Shown piece by piece: positions 21,109 to 33,097 of a stretch of DNA of 64,000 nt. The position numbers were made by a program, and so were the translations under genes. This DNA comes from Liopterus haemorrhoidalis (Eukaryota; Arthropoda; Insecta; Coleoptera; Dytiscidae): contig OZ020618.1 in assembly GCA_963971575.1 (NCBI GenBank), positions 29,192,540 through 29,256,539 on the forward strand. The letters are read 5' to 3'. Each line of letters begins with the position of its first letter. The first letter of the stretch is position 1. The notes under the pieces were generated by a model. The model was not told the DNA's origin and ran no database searches. It saw nothing but the letters and a program-made list of their open reading frames with translations.

Positions 21109-21420
21109 ATAGAAAATGTATTACCCAGTATTAAAATAGTTATTATTATGATAATAAAAGTAAAACCCTAGTAAAATTATAATTTTAATGTTTCATAGCC
21201 ACCTATTACAATGTGATAAAATAAATTTAATAAATCAAGTCTTAATAACTTATTATTACTAAAAATGAAAAAAAAAAAGACGAATATTTATTTCTACTCA
21301 ATAAAATAGGTGACTATGAAACATCGGAATTATATATTTTTGTCCTTGTGATCATGTCTTAATAATATTTTTAATATTGGAATTAGTGCCATAGTGATTA
21401 AAGAGAAATACATTTTCTAT
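21109..21420. repeat. fold-back element; partial copy at 48697-48850
   Basis: ATAGAAAATGTATT at the left pairs with its complement at the right, and internal blocks (ttcatagccacctatt / aataggtgactatgaa) pair as well, giving a 312-bp hairpin element. The stretch 48697-48850, in the 582-bp LPCAT intron, is homologous to its right half. Confidence 0.65.
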
Positions 21421-23618
21421 ACGATAGACTAAACAAATATAGGGGTGTCATTAAAAATAAGTATTTTTGAAATAACTCGTTTATTTGATCTTCAATTGTT
21501 TTTCCAACTCAATATTCTTAGTTTCAGAGTGGAATACTCGATTATTCTTGATTTAATCCCTTTCGCATCTCTTATAATACATAAGTTACCAAAGCTCTAT
21601 ATATCGAATAAATGATAACTGAAACTTCAATATGTTAGTTAAAGCTTTAATAATTTGTTAATTATTATTATTTCATAAAGAGTTGGTTTGAAAGAAAACT
21701 GACACAGAACTTAAATTATTAGTTATATTAGTTAAATTTTAATTTCATTGGACCTTCAAACCAATTTATCATAATCGTACAGCCAAATAACTTATGCATA
21801 TTACAATAATATATAAGCTATATTTTATTATGATTAGTGTTGAAATTAACAGAAAATCCATATTTACATGTTATTTTTAGGGTTTCGTAGGTATAATCAA
21901 GAAATCCTTATTTCGTCACATGAGTCTGTTCGTTCGGTACAAATTGTGGTCAAGCGGCTGATTTAGAGAACGGAATATAAGTAAGAGAAATATTGAGACT
22001 TCAAAAATATATCCCGCGAAAAATATAAGCAAATATGTATTTTATCGAAGAAAAAATCAAGGGAAAGTTTTTGATACATGTATTAACAATTACATTTTTT
22101 TATCAACAAATAATGGAATTATTTGATATAAATATCAATATCAAACAGCAGGGGGGTCGAACTGATTTGGGTCGCAGTCTATTTTTCATACAAAATGATA
22201 AGCAGTGACGGGACTTTAAATATCCCGAAGGGTTTCTTGAATTTTTTTTATATACAGAAAACGAGAAGAGAGTATATTTTACATTTTTAAATATATTTTC
22301 CCCCTCATTCAGATGGGGCTTGTATCCCCCCCCCTGAATACGCCACTGTTGTTCAGTACAACTTATATCAGTCCTTTTTGTGTGTAAAACAGCATAATTT
22401 CAAATATACCTAAGAAGATATTTGAATTCGCATTTATCTACACAATAAAATCAAATACCGATTTGAAGAACGCGATTGTCTCCAAAACTACTCTTTTTAT
22501 TATATTTCTACTATTTCTACTCTATTTCACGTTTGAGGTGTCGTTTTAAAATTACATTCTGAAGGTTATAACGAAGTCAGATTTCCACTTTATCTTATCT
22601 GAATGGAGTAATTAGTTGTTTAAAACAGTTTTATCATTTGACTGGGCGAATGTTTTAGTCGATGTGTCAGGGGGAAAAAGGACCAACGCTCCCCTTCATC
22701 TAATTCATCGGTGCTTATTTGGAAAGTGATGTATTTTCACTTGAACAATAATTATGTTGCTTTATCAAGAGTAGGCAATCTTAAAAAAATGTTTATTTAT
22801 ACGGAAAAAAAGTCAATATTGTTAACAACAGCGGTTTCCAAAGTAGAAGGCGCGACCCCCTGGGGGGTCGTAAAAGATTCACCAGGTGTAAACTTTACAA
22901 TGAAGTAATTTAAAAATTAACTACTGTTATGGTTAACAAATTTTATCTTCAACTGCTCGAGCAGCGCCGTGTAATCTGCTGGCCCTGGAGGGACCGAGGT
23001 CCGTCGTCCCCTCCCCCTGGCCGCGCTACTGATTTCTAGTATTCTTGACCGTTTTTTGTTAACTTTTTGTAGCTGTGATGTGCATTTGTGATGTTTTGCA
23101 CTCCTACTATAACGCAATATTTTTTTTAAATATTGCATCAATCGACCTTATTTGCTTTTAGTTATTAATGATATAAAATTCTACACCCTCAAAAATGTTA
23201 ATTATTGATGAATATTGATGTGTATCACCGTGCACCATACTAAAAGTTCAAAAATAATGTAAATATAATAATAATAAAAAAGACGTGAAAATTACGAATG
23301 CAATCGGTGCTACGTGGTGCTAGAACCAGTGAGCTTACCTCACTGGCTTTATTATTCTTCTTACTCTTACTAATTGTAATAATTATAATATTGTTAATCA
23401 CAATTGCACATTATGTTTCATATGTACAAATCACAAAATATATATGTAAAGCTAGGATGAATAAATAAATAAATAAATCCTACGAGGCATTCGAATGCAA
23501 TATTATGCAAAAAACGGTCCTGCTTAAATGTACCTGAATAAGTTTTATTGGTAAAAAGTTCTTATATGAAACTCATAGTTAAGTTTCATAAAATGTTTAT
23601 TTTGTATGTTATATAGAT
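21421..23618. other. intronic DNA with decayed MITEs
   Basis: No exon. 21882-22010 resembles the 'agggtttcgtaggtat' end of the tRNA-containing repeat. 22203-22348 has hAT-like ends (CAGTGACGG / CAGTGGCGT) but a poor target duplication. 22829-22865 is a CAGCGGTTTCCAAAGT-type end without a partner. 23455-23478 is an (AAAT)n tract. Confidence 0.4.
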
Positions 23619-24701
23619 CACTGGCGGCTCGTGATTTTATAAGCGGAGGGGGGGGGGGCGCAGCACAGTAAAATTTTAGCAGTGTAAAATCTTACCTAAT
23701 TCGCCTCGGCAACAAACAGAGGCACCACTGATGGAGGTTAGCGGTAGTAACTTAAATAGCATGTTTGTTTACATTTGCTATATGTACATGTATGTTTACA
23801 TGTCAAAATGAACTACACGATAACCTTGAAAATTACGAAAAAGCAGTGTTTATTGCTTAAACAGTTTACAATATCAGTTAAAGACCTAAATTTTATTAAA
23901 GTAAAAACAAAATATATGGAAATTAAAAAAAAAAAAAATGCAACTATCGCTTGAAAGTAAATTCGACTCTTCTATTTTTCATGGATATGAATTTTTCCAA
24001 TACTTTGTCATCAAAATTGTCAATATCTTGTACAACACTTTTATTTATAGACATCATCGCCAATGCATTTAAACGATCGTTGTCCATCGTATTTCGCAAG
24101 AATTCTCTAAATATCCCACGGTTTGCCGATTCGTCATTCTCGCGATGTCCTCTTAGTGCCAATTCAAAAGCACCGCAAAATTTTACGCAGCAAGTAATGC
24201 GTTTTAAAATATAACGATTCTTTCTAATCTGTTCGTTATGTTCAGTGACATGCTTGCGATAAGCAGAATCAAGCTGCGTCATAATATTTACTTCGCCTAA
24301 TAAAGCTAGTTGTGTGCATGCATTAATATGGCCTCGAGATGATTCATGCTTTTTTAATTTAGTAGGAAGATGGTGCAAATCTGTTATACCTTTTCTAGTC
24401 CAATTCACGTCCATTCCTGCTGCTGCAGAATTGTAAAATAACACACACGGAAAACAGTACAATGAGTTCGAAGTCTTACAACCACATATCCAGTTATTTC
24501 AATTATAAACGTCCCTTGAAAATCGCCGCGTAAAGGATCTATTTTCAGTCTTTCGTTCAGAAATCTGGGTTAAATTTAATTCAGGCAATGGCGGGCCTAA
24601 TTTTTTAATTTTTACTTTATCTTCCAATGGAAGTCCGTAAAAGTTTGTTTCTATTAAGTCACTGATTCTATTCATGTTGCCCTATTAAGAAACCGCCACT
24701 G
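23619..24701 (-). mobile_element. hAT element with truncated transposase
   Basis: Ends CACTGGCGGCTCGTGA / CAGTGGCGGTTTCTTA, perfect 8-bp duplication ATATAGAT (23611-23618 and 24702-24709). 1083 bp. It contains the 5' part of a hAT transposase on the minus strand; the catalytic core is missing. It lies in the last LPCAT intron in the same orientation as the gene. Confidence 0.87.
23944..24675 (-). pseudogene. hAT transposase N-terminal half (TTF zinc finger, DUF4371-like)
   Basis: From ATG at 24675: MNRISDLIETNFYG, then LGPPLPELNLTQISE, a single TGA at codon 59 (24501-24499), then NNWICGCKTSN and LYCFPCVLF: the TTF-type zinc finger of hAT transposases related to ZMYM/THAP-type host genes. The 172-residue frame continues through KLKKHESSRGHINAC (zinc-finger His/Cys) into the start of a DUF4371-like region (ITCCVKFCGAFELALRGHRE) and stops at 23944. 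The DDE catalytic domain and hAT dimerisation domain are gone. One stop plus truncation make it a relic; it could still yield a DNA-binding fragment. Confidence 0.75.
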
Positions 24702-24933
24702 ATATAGATATTAATGAAATTTTGCACAGTTTTTTATTTAAGATTGTTTCATCTATATTCGAGTTTCACCAAGTAAAACTATCAAATATTCAATAACATA
24801 AGTTTTATTCTTAGCTATTTCTTTCAATGGATCTTTTCTGTTTTAAATAAATCACATATCACTAGGTTCTATAAATCTCAGCACTCTTATAGTGATGTTA
24901 ATATCTTGAAATATAGAAATTTAATTGAATTAC

Positions 24934-25075
24934 CGAAAGTAATGTAGCCTCGGTTGTACTGATCTATTTGGTGGAATATTTCTGAGGCTTCTTCTTCACA
25001 CATTTGTAAAGTGCGATTTAATGCTTTGGTGAAATCCCACTGGGAAATATTACCAGATGCACTTTGGTCATAAAT
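24934..25075 (-). CDS. LPCAT: LPCAT exon, second EF-hand pair
   Basis: 142 nt, phase 0 in and phase 1 out, acceptor TTTTTTTAG, donor GTAATT. It encodes IYDQSASGNISQWDFTKALN, a near-canonical EF loop (D, S, S, N, S, D at the liganding positions), and then IDQYNRGYITF, a second, degenerate loop. The split glycine/aspartate codon (G+AT) joins the last exon. Intron on the 3' side: 5.8 kb. Confidence 0.9.
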
Positions 25076-27418
25076 CTAAAAAAAGAAAACAACATAAGTA
25101 ACTGGACAAATATGATAAAAATAGTATAAAACAGTATATTAAAACACAAATTTCATAAGGTATAATTTTGCTGCACGCGTCGAGGTTAGAAAATGAGTTG
25201 CAAAGCGATGAGTAAAAATAATTACGGCGGCGGTTAAGCTGAATTGCATTCCACAGAACATCCAGTTTTTCAATTTCGAATCATTTTCAATTTTGGAGTC
25301 ACAGGTTATTCGGGAAGGAGTACAACATTTGCAATAAAAATAACTAACCATTAGAAATTCAGAAAAATCACTTGAGGGCGAGAGGGCAGAAAATAGGAAA
25401 ATCACTTGAGGGCGAGGGAGAGAATTTCAGAAAATAGGTTGGGAAAATAAAATTACGTGCGGGTTTAAATTTTAGTCTTGGACATGCAATCTTTAGACAT
25501 GCAATCCAAGGATAATTAAGGAATCATTCTAACGTCTTAAGTATTATTTTGCATCCAGAGATAGTTTAGAACTGTATTGATTGTCGGGTGCAAACAGCTC
25601 TGTCTTTTATTTATATGTTGTACAACATATGTATGTGTAATATGTTTTAAATCAAATTTAATGTTATATCCATTTTGGAAATTGTTTTAATAATACGGAT
25701 TCCACGGGCCGTATGTTGGACACCACTTGTCTACGCTATGAATATCGATTCGGTTAATGATCAAAAACAATACAGTGCATAAATTAAATTTAGAAATAGC
25801 ATATGTGTTTTTCGTTCTGGCAAGAAAATATTTTATTTATGCGTAGTATTGCAAACAATTTATATATTCTGCCAAATACTATTACAAATAAACAAATTTG
25901 TTTTTCCAGTATGAAAATAAATGAAGAAAGTTTCAAATAAATTTTTTTGGCTAGATATGTTGAAGTTTGGAAATATTAGTGCAAATGTTCTTGCAAACAT
26001 TACAAATACATGAAAAAGGGAAATTAAAAAGAAAATAAATTAAAAAAGAAACATGGTGGCTAAAAAATAAATAGTATTATTATCATTTATTTTTTCTCAG
26101 GGAAAAAGTAAAAATGGTTGACGTATTTATCATGAAAAATAACCGTACACCGTACATTAAACGTTGGCAATCAAACTCCATTTAAAAGTAATTTCTGTTT
26201 CTATTTTACAATCAAAAGAGTGATATTATGAGAAATATTAACAGAACTGAATGTTTTATTTCACAAAATTGTTAAAATTGGCACATTAGTCAGCAAATTT
26301 TACAAAACAAAAATTGACAGCTACCTTGCAAAATATATAATCGCCAAACCAGTCTGGCCAACCGGTACATTCACATGCCAAATTCCCTAATTAACGAGGA
26401 TGCTAATTAGGGAATTTGGCATGGGATTAGATTATTTGGCGAGCAAAATAGAAAATTTTCTTTAAAGGTTTTTTCCCTATAGTTTTAAGTGGTATAAGTA
26501 ATATACAAATACAGGCTTTCATATAATCTTGCAAGAGTTAAGGTAATTTAAAACAGAATTAACGTATGGCACCTGAGTTTTGAAAGAAAGGTTCTAAAAA
26601 TAAGCAACAAATTATTAAAATAGTTTTGTAGGATTAGTAAAAACTTGGTCTGACGATGAATAACAGAGCACTTTAATATTAAGATAAAATCAGTAATATT
26701 AATTTTGACTTTTTTATACCATTTTATATCGTCACTAATATGAATTTCTGTCAGAAACAGAGAGTTGAAATTTAGCAGATTTTTTTAAAGTTTTAAGTAG
26801 AGCATCAAATGAAAGGCCTCAATGCATAAAATAACTTAAAATGCGAACAATAGAACTTTTGAAAAATAAAGGAATTTATCTAACGTTTTTTAGTCAAATA
26901 TATGTTTGAATTTTTTCTCGCCCACCTTATTCTCCTAATTAAATATTTGAAAAAAATCATATTAATGCATATGAAGGTGAACCGGAATAGTACGCTTGGA
27001 ATTGTTCGAAATGTAATGTACTGACAAGTCGGGCTTCTCTTCCCCGCACTCGCACTATATACAATACAAAATGGTTAGTGTAGTACAGTCTAGTGATTCT
27101 TCTCGAGAATTTCTCGAGAAAAAGTTTTAATTCTCATTTTTCATTTCTCGAGAAATGTAAAATTTGCTCGACGCCTTTACTTTAGTACTTTAAAGGTGAT
27201 TATAATTTTAACATGTTTTTATCCTCTACAATATTTTCAACATTAAAAAAAGATGTATATTCTAATAATTAAATAATTATTTTTCTCGAGATTTCTCGAG
27301 AATTCTCGAGAAAATAAGTCTAATGTCGAGAAATCAGAAACACTAGTACATATGAAGCAAATATGAAGTACACTCTGCGCTCACTTGCACTGGGCCTTTC
27401 TATGTGTATTGAACTTAC
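25076..27418. other. LPCAT intron (2343 bp) with hairpin and palindromic MITE
   Basis: No coding content apart from flanking splice sites. 26374-26423 is a perfect 20-bp stem with a 10-nt loop. About 27090-27345 is a putative hAT-like MITE whose ends carry repeated TTCTCGAGAA palindromes and the imperfect inverted termini CTAGTGATTCTTCTCGAG / CTAGTGTTTCTGATTTCTCG. Confidence 0.5.
26374..26423. repeat. perfect 20-bp inverted repeat
   Basis: CATGCCAAATTCCCTAATTA and its exact reverse complement are separated by ten bases (26394-26403). A weaker outer pairing (TCGCCAAA near 26341 with TTTGGCGA near 26435) extends the dyad. It is likely a tiny MITE or fold-back scar. Confidence 0.8.
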
Positions 27419-27520
27419 CTTACAAGCTAATTCCAAAATTTCCAAAGTACTCTTCTTAGCTTTAGAAATACCCAATACTCCGAGCAAATATTCTCTGAAA
27501 TCAATCACTCCTGTGGAATC
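27419..27520 (-). CDS. LPCAT: LPCAT exon, canonical EF-hand loop
   Basis: 102 nt, phase 0 on both sides, acceptor TTTTTTAG, donor GTAAGTT. Joined to the previous exon it gives the loop DEDSTGVIDFRE, with acidic or oxygen-bearing residues at positions 1, 3, 5, 9 and 12 and glycine at 6, a textbook calcium-binding EF-hand. The exon then runs YLLGVLGISKAKKS to LELACK. The intact loop makes calcium regulation plausible, as in LPCAT2; that is inference. An alternative donor 5 nt further inside the exon would break the frame. Confidence 0.9.
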
Positions 27521-28352
27521 CTAAAAAAGAATAATTTTTTCAGTAAATATGAAACAACGTTAAAAATGCATATGTATAAGAAATCAGTGGACCATAATAT
27601 TCCCTCTTCATTAAAAAACGGACGAGAATGAGAAAAAAGTTCATTACTGTTCAGAAAAATGAAAAATGTCATTGCCGTTCTTTACGTTCTCACCTATAAT
27701 GTTAATCTGAAACCGGTTTTGAACAAAATAAAAAATCGGTTAAAACTGGTTTTAGTAAATAATATTATAAATAATAAAAGAAGAAGCTGTGTTTTATTCT
27801 GTTTTATACTGTGAAGTTTTTATACTGTTGGTGCTGAGTTGACAGTGTTAGAGGAAGCATGTGGCTGAGTAGTAAAGACCGAAAGTATTCACATTGAAAG
27901 GTTCAAAAGAAACTGTTGGAAGTCGTATAAAAGATATTGTATTAAATTAAATTGCGTTTCTTTCAAAATTTAACCTCTCAAATATGTGGCAGTTAATACT
28001 TAATTTTAGTAAAATTTAAATTCAATTTACTATCATAACAGCTGGAATATTCGTAAGATAAATATTTATATGTAACTTAACATATCAAGGTAAACTAAAA
28101 TTTAGCTTTTTCGAAAATAAATAAAGCTCAAGGATTTTTTGTCTCTTTTATTTATTATTGTTCAATATGAAAAATCTTTATGACTTCCTTTATCGTAATA
28201 ATATATTAATCAGACTGTAAATTGAAGCATATTTATTTAAACTAGTTAAATAAATTTGTTTTGTAATAAACATAACAAAGAAAGTACTGTAGTTTTTATG
28301 CTTAATTATCCATAATATATCTATTATAAACCAGGCTTAACGCTTGTTCATT

Positions 28353-29342
28353 AAAAAAAAATTGATGTGAAGTGTGAATTTTCACACATTTAAGGGTTTT
28401 GCAGGTATTTAGTAAGTGAATGATGATTATTTGGGATGCCAAAACAAATTTTATGTCAAAATATTTTTTTATGAATTTTAATTCGAATGCCTAATACCAT
28501 TATTTAAATTTCTAAAGATGTGCAGTATTTTTTTTTTTTATATCAAGGTTCATTAAGATTTTGAAAATTGCGCCTATGGCTTCCATTGGTTGTTTTTAGT
28601 CATAGCTCCTCCCCTTTGATTTCGTGTACATTCAAATATATAATTAAATCATAATTTCAACAATTTCCACTGGTTATTAAATTTACGCTTTTAAAAATTA
28701 AATGCAACAATTGCCAAAATATAACTAGAATTTTGAAAAAATAATTTATACAATATAAAAATGCAAAAAAAAAAAATGAAAAATAATATTGTCTCCTCTC
28801 GTAGGATTCGAACTCAATTTCTTGGGCAGAATGCTAGTATCTTAGCCACTGCACCAAGATACATGTTACTGTTTAGCGTGTTATATAACTATAAGTTTTC
28901 AACATTATTAGCAAAAAAACACAAAAAATGCTTTTTTTTCCAAAAACATAATCTGATCAAAAATTCCTGTTGTACTATTCCGGTTCACACCAATGTACAT
29001 TGCTTAGAATTTTTTCAGATTTTTAGTTTAAACCATCTGGGCTATAAGGTGTGGGACAAAATTTTTTTTGCACAATTTTGGCAAAAATCGCTTCAAAATA
29101 ATTTATTTTGCAAAAATAAAAATTTGATCGTTAATCCACGTACCAAGGGCTTTCATTTGATACCCTACTCAGAATTTAAAAAAAATATTTTTTTTTTCGA
29201 TGAGCACATATTTGTTTATATTTTTAGGGGGATATGTTTTTTAGATGTTTTAGTATTTTTCCTATGTGCGGGTCAAAGAGTTGTATATGCATGCCAAATT
29301 TCCACTCTCTAGGTTTAGCCGTTTGGCTACAATTTTTACCGA

Positions 29343-29376
<34 letters not shown>

Positions 29377-29429
29377 GACAAAATGACGGTATAAGGGTTT
29401 TTTGGTCATACCTACAAAACCCTAAAAAA
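28353..29429 (-). repeat. tRNA-containing repeat, copy B
   Basis: The most complete copy, reverse orientation to copy A. It runs from a T/A tract plus the ATTGATGTGAAGTGTGAAT end at the left to ACCTACAAAACCCTAAAAA at the right, with a (CAGA)n microsatellite at 29343-29379. A tRNA-like module lies at 28795-28862. A 183-codon open frame across it (28761-29312) has no recognisable protein and is not counted as a gene. It lies in the 3.9-kb LPCAT intron. Confidence 0.75.
28795..28862 (-). other. tRNA-like Pol III module inside copy B
   Basis: On the minus strand: CTTGGTGCAGTGGCTAAGAT (D-arm/box A-like), an anticodon-arm-sized segment, then GAGTTCGAATCCTACGA (good box B, GTTCGAATCC), followed within 30 nt by T-rich DNA. 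It differs clearly from the modules in copies A and C, though it sits at the same place. Not a clean cloverleaf. Confidence 0.55.
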
Positions 29430-29474
29430 CAACTCGTAGCAAGCCATGTAAAATTAACGCATGTCGGTTCCTTA

Positions 29475-29594
29475 TACAGGGCTGTACTTTCATGTTTCGG
29501 GGCCCGAGGAGCTGGACCAAGGTGGGGCCTCTCAAATTGCAGGGCCCCAGCTAGTGACTCAAGCGCCTGTGCATAAGTACAGCCCTCTCCTCAT
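29475..29594. mobile_element. probable hAT MITE, 120 bp
   Basis: Inverted ends CAGGGCTGTACTT / GAGGGCTGTACTT, G/C-rich interior; flanking octamers TCCTTATA and TCCTCATG match 6/8. Superfamily tentative. Confidence 0.5.
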
Positions 29595-29719
29595 GACAAC
29601 ACATTTATTATTCTTCTGTTCTGTTCAGAGATTATGAGCGCAAATTTTAACATGTGGTTTAAGACAGGCCTTCATACAAATTCCAAAGCCAACTACAGTT
29701 TTTTTTTTTAATGTACACA

Positions 29720-31274
29720 CAGCCTTGGACCAATGTATGGAGCATCCATGCAGTTATAATATCCAAATCTATGTACATTGTAACTTGTATATATTTGACA
29801 AAATGTTTTTAATATATCATTGACACATTCTAAAAGGCGTACGTCTAATCAGATAACAGAAAATGTAAACAGTGTTATGATAAATCTTGAAATACAAATA
29901 AATGTAGGCTCAGATCTATTACGTTTTTTTTACATAAAAATAAACAATTAAGGTTTGGATCATTATTACACATGCGTTTGAAGTTAACATTATCTTTTTC
30001 ATGTTTTATTAAGTTCAAGTGAATATTTTTAATTATATTATGGCTAAAAAACGTGAACTCACTATGGCAGAAAGGAGTCAAATTGTATTGCTCAATTCAC
30101 AAGGACAGTCGCAGGTGATAATTTCAAAAAAAATGTGTTCAAGAAAAGCTGTGCAAAAGTTTCCAAGACCAAAAACCGGAAGAAAACGTGCAACCACTTC
30201 CAAAGATGATTTATAAACGTTTTATAAAGAGAAGTGCCCTTCGTAAACGCTCAATATCGTCAAAAGAGCTGGCTGGTGATCCGTGGGAGCATATAAAAGT
30301 TAAAGTTTCTTTTAGAACAATTAGAAGACGTCTAGTGGAATTTAATTTGCATGGAAGAAAAGCTCGCCAAAAACAACTGTTGACCGAGCGACACAAAAAA
30401 CTTCGCCTCGAGTGTGCCAAAAGACATTTAAATTGGACACCTGATGAATGAGCGAAAATCATTTGATCTGATGACTCCAATATAGAAGTAAGCATTGTAA
30501 TGGTTTAATGTACTTACGAATTTAGCAGAAAAATAAATTCCTAAGCAATTATTGCACTAACAATATAAAATTTAATTTACTATAAATTTACGAAATTAAG
30601 GTTGTTTTTTTCTTTTGTGGATCAGCTTTTTGGACAACCTGGAGTCATCTTTGTAAGACGTAGGCCGGGTGAAGCTTTTCCTTCTGACAGCATTATCCCT
30701 ACGGTCAAATTTGGTGGTGGTAGCATCATGATTTGGAGGTGCATGTTCGCCAGTGGCTTAGGCGAAATCTTTTTGTGCGAGGGACGCATTATTCTGCTCG
30801 TTATATTACCATGCTTAATGAAGTTTTGAAGCTATCAATATTAAAATTATTTGATGAAGACAATCCAGAATATGTTTTCAACAAAATAATACTCCCTATC
30901 ACAAAGCAAAAGCAACAAAAGAATGGTTTTCAAAAAAAAAAAAAATTTACACTTTTTGCACGGCCCCACAGTCACCAGATTTATCGCAAAGTGAAAATTC
31001 TGATAAACAAGGTGTCTCTTTACAAATGCAAATCAAAAGAAGAATTGAAGAAAATTATTGTGGACGAAAGGCTCAATGTACAATCCGATGTACGTAAAAA
31101 ACTTGTGGACAGTATGCCTAAAAAGGTAAGTGCGGTAAATAAGCACGAGGAGGTACCACAAAATACCACAAGTTGTCTTTAAAAGCTGTATGTATTATTT
31201 TATTTACCATTTTTTCTGTAATAATCTTAAAATTCAATAAAACGTAGGGTGCTCTATACATTTGTCCCAGTCTG
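29720..31274 (+). mobile_element. decayed Tc1-like transposon
   Basis: Inverted ends CAGCCTTGGACCAATGTAT / CAGACTGGGACAAATGTAT (about 29 bp, 80% match), right end followed by TA, left preceded by CA (decayed TA). It contains a broken transposase gene. It lies in the 3.9-kb LPCAT intron, opposite orientation. Confidence 0.75.
30039..31182 (+). pseudogene. Tc1-like transposase pseudogene
   Basis: Pieces in different frames: MAKKRELTMAERSQIVLLNS (N-terminal HTH), KTGRKRATTSKDD, then RTIRRRLVEFNLHGRKARQK, then the first catalytic D region (WTPDE, stop, AKII, stop, SDDSNIE, with both tryptophans turned to TGA), a 100-bp AT-rich insert (about 30490-30600), VDQLFGQPGVIFVRRRPGEA and KFGGGSIMIW, a degraded D2 region, and the C-terminal helix KEELKKIIVDERLNVQSDV. 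This order is Tc1-family. At least three frameshifts and two stops; the D2/E region is unrecognisable. Confidence 0.82.
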
Positions 31275-31413
31275 TATGTTATAAATAATCATTATCGAAT
31301 ATTGTAAAGAAAGTTTATTGTGTGCATTGTTGTGAAAAATATTACTAACCAGAGCAGACAGTGCACTTATATTTTATTTCCTGGTAAGATAAGAGAGTGT
31401 TGGTGATACTTAC

Positions 31414-31564
31414 CTCGTCATAAAGTTTGAATAGTTGCTGCACTGCGACATTTGTGATGGGTACATGGAGATATCGGGCAAATTCTGCACAGGAAATTAA
31501 ACTATCTTGTTTGCGCAACAGTCCCAGTTCTACTATTTGTTCTTCCACATTGTTTAGGTCCAGA
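31414..31564 (-). CDS. LPCAT: LPCAT exon, start of EF-hand region
   Basis: 151 nt between acceptor TTTTTAG and donor GTAAGTA; phase 2 in, phase 0 out. It encodes LDLNNVEEQIVELGLLRKQD, then ISCAEFARYLHVPITN and ending QQLFKLYDE. The last DE starts a calcium-binding EF-hand loop that is completed by the next exon. The segment corresponds to the EF-hand helix before the first loop in LPCAT1/2. Confidence 0.91.
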
Positions 31565-33089
31565 CTAAAAAGGAAATAAGTGATTATAATTATTGGTATT
31601 ACATAAATTAGAGAGGCAGGCATAAAATAAGGTGATCAGACTTTGAAAGTGCCAAGGTTGGACGCTGTTTGCATATTTTTACAGGTGAAAATAAGATCAA
31701 TTTAATAAAAATGCAGCAGTTTTCAAAATAATAGAAATAAATATTAAATGAAGGGAAATAATAAAATAAATATATATGGGACAGTGAGCAATAATGGGTC
31801 ACAGGAAGAATGGATCAAAGTTTATATTTTTATAATTCGCTCGTAAAAGTTTCTTATGTTACTAATAAATGGGTGTATAAATAGTGCATTCGTAAGTGTT
31901 GCTTAAAAATCTTAATTTTGTGTAATTAAAGTAAGTACGGAAGTTGTATATATTTTCAGAAATTTCAGGTAACAAAATGTAATAGAAAATTTTAATTTAT
32001 AGCAAAATGAAACACATGTTTTTTCTTCAATATAGATATATCTGCAGTTTCATAACGTAAATACACAACTTTATTTTAGTTGCTTAAGAGGATCCTACAC
32101 TGTACACGCAAGAAAATCAAGGTATTTGCAAATAATAGATAAAGACTAACGAATTTAAAAAAATATATACAACAGACTCCACAAATAATATATGATCTTT
32201 ACAAATATTTTTGCTTTATTTTGATCAGTTACGTGTATAGCAGAAACTGCAAAAGCAAGATTTTATAACATATTTAATATGGACACCGTTATTTTAGACG
32301 TTTGCCATTGCTGATAATACTAGACTAGAATAGTACAATACAATGAGTATTGGTATCAAAAAGTTATAATACTTCATGAGTTAAATAAAATATTTTGGGA
32401 CGTTTCGGAAACTGCTCAACGATCTGTTTCCGTCTTCAGCGATCACGAGAGTGATGATCACTCTCTCGTACTATTCTAACCTAGTATTATCAACAATGGC
32501 AAACGTCCAAAATAACGGTGTCCGCATTAATATTGAACCATTGCAAAATAATTTCAAAGATATTACATATTTAATAATTAGACAGATTTTACGCATACTA
32601 TTCAATCGATTAAAATCTAACAAAAATGTATGTAAAGATCATATATTATTTGTAAATTCTGTTATATTATTTGTTCTAAATTTGTTACTCTTTATGAGTT
32701 ATTTACAAAACCAGTGATTTCCTTGCAGGTACGGTGTAGGATCCTTCTAAAAAATTTGTTGTCTGATAGACGGAATGGATTACATATCAAAAGTAGGATT
32801 GGGCCAGCGATTCATCCCTCCTGTACACATATTTTTATGTGAATTAGATTGATTTGTTTGTTCTAGAATTTTAATAGCGAACAATGCTACGAATTTGGCA
32901 ACGAAAGATAAGCAAAATTCCTAAAACCTATGAGATTCAAGCAAATATTAATTCCACGAATAATATTCACTTGCACCCACTCACACGCGTACACATTCTT
33001 TTTTTTTGTTGACTTTTTGGCATTTTCTTCTGTGCACCACCAGTAATACACGACAGCTCCAGTGTCCAGTGAACCTATTTTAGTTAGAG
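31565..33089. other. start of the 15.7-kb LPCAT intron, non-coding
   Basis: No gene seen apart from the fold-back element at 32090-32744, which is listed separately. The 88-codon frame at 32451 lies inside the fold-back and is discounted. Confidence 0.5.
32090..32744. repeat. long fold-back element, ~250-bp arms
   Basis: Arms 32090-32336 and 32468-32744 are imperfect reverse complements throughout: GGATCCTACAC at the outside, GACACCGTTATTTTAGACG in the middle, TAATACTAGACTAGAATAGT near the loop. The 131-bp centre holds its own dyad (CGAGAGTGATGATCACTCTC). No TSD identified; no coding. Confidence 0.8.
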
Positions 33090-33097
33090 CTATCATG

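Noticed and set aside
26341..26445. microRNA precursor
   Set aside because: The 20-bp perfect stem with a 10-nt loop is short and fully complementary, unlike a typical insect pre-miRNA; without small-RNA data it is called an inverted repeat only.
28761..29312. 183-codon open frame
   Set aside because: It lies entirely inside repeat copy B, is not open in copies A or C, and shows no domain; low-complexity F/K-rich translation of AT-rich DNA.
30484..30602. Spliceable intron in the Tc1-like relic (GTAAGC ... TTAAG)
   Set aside because: The flanking frames are broken by stops and the segment looks like a small insertion; no reason to assume splicing in a dead transposon.
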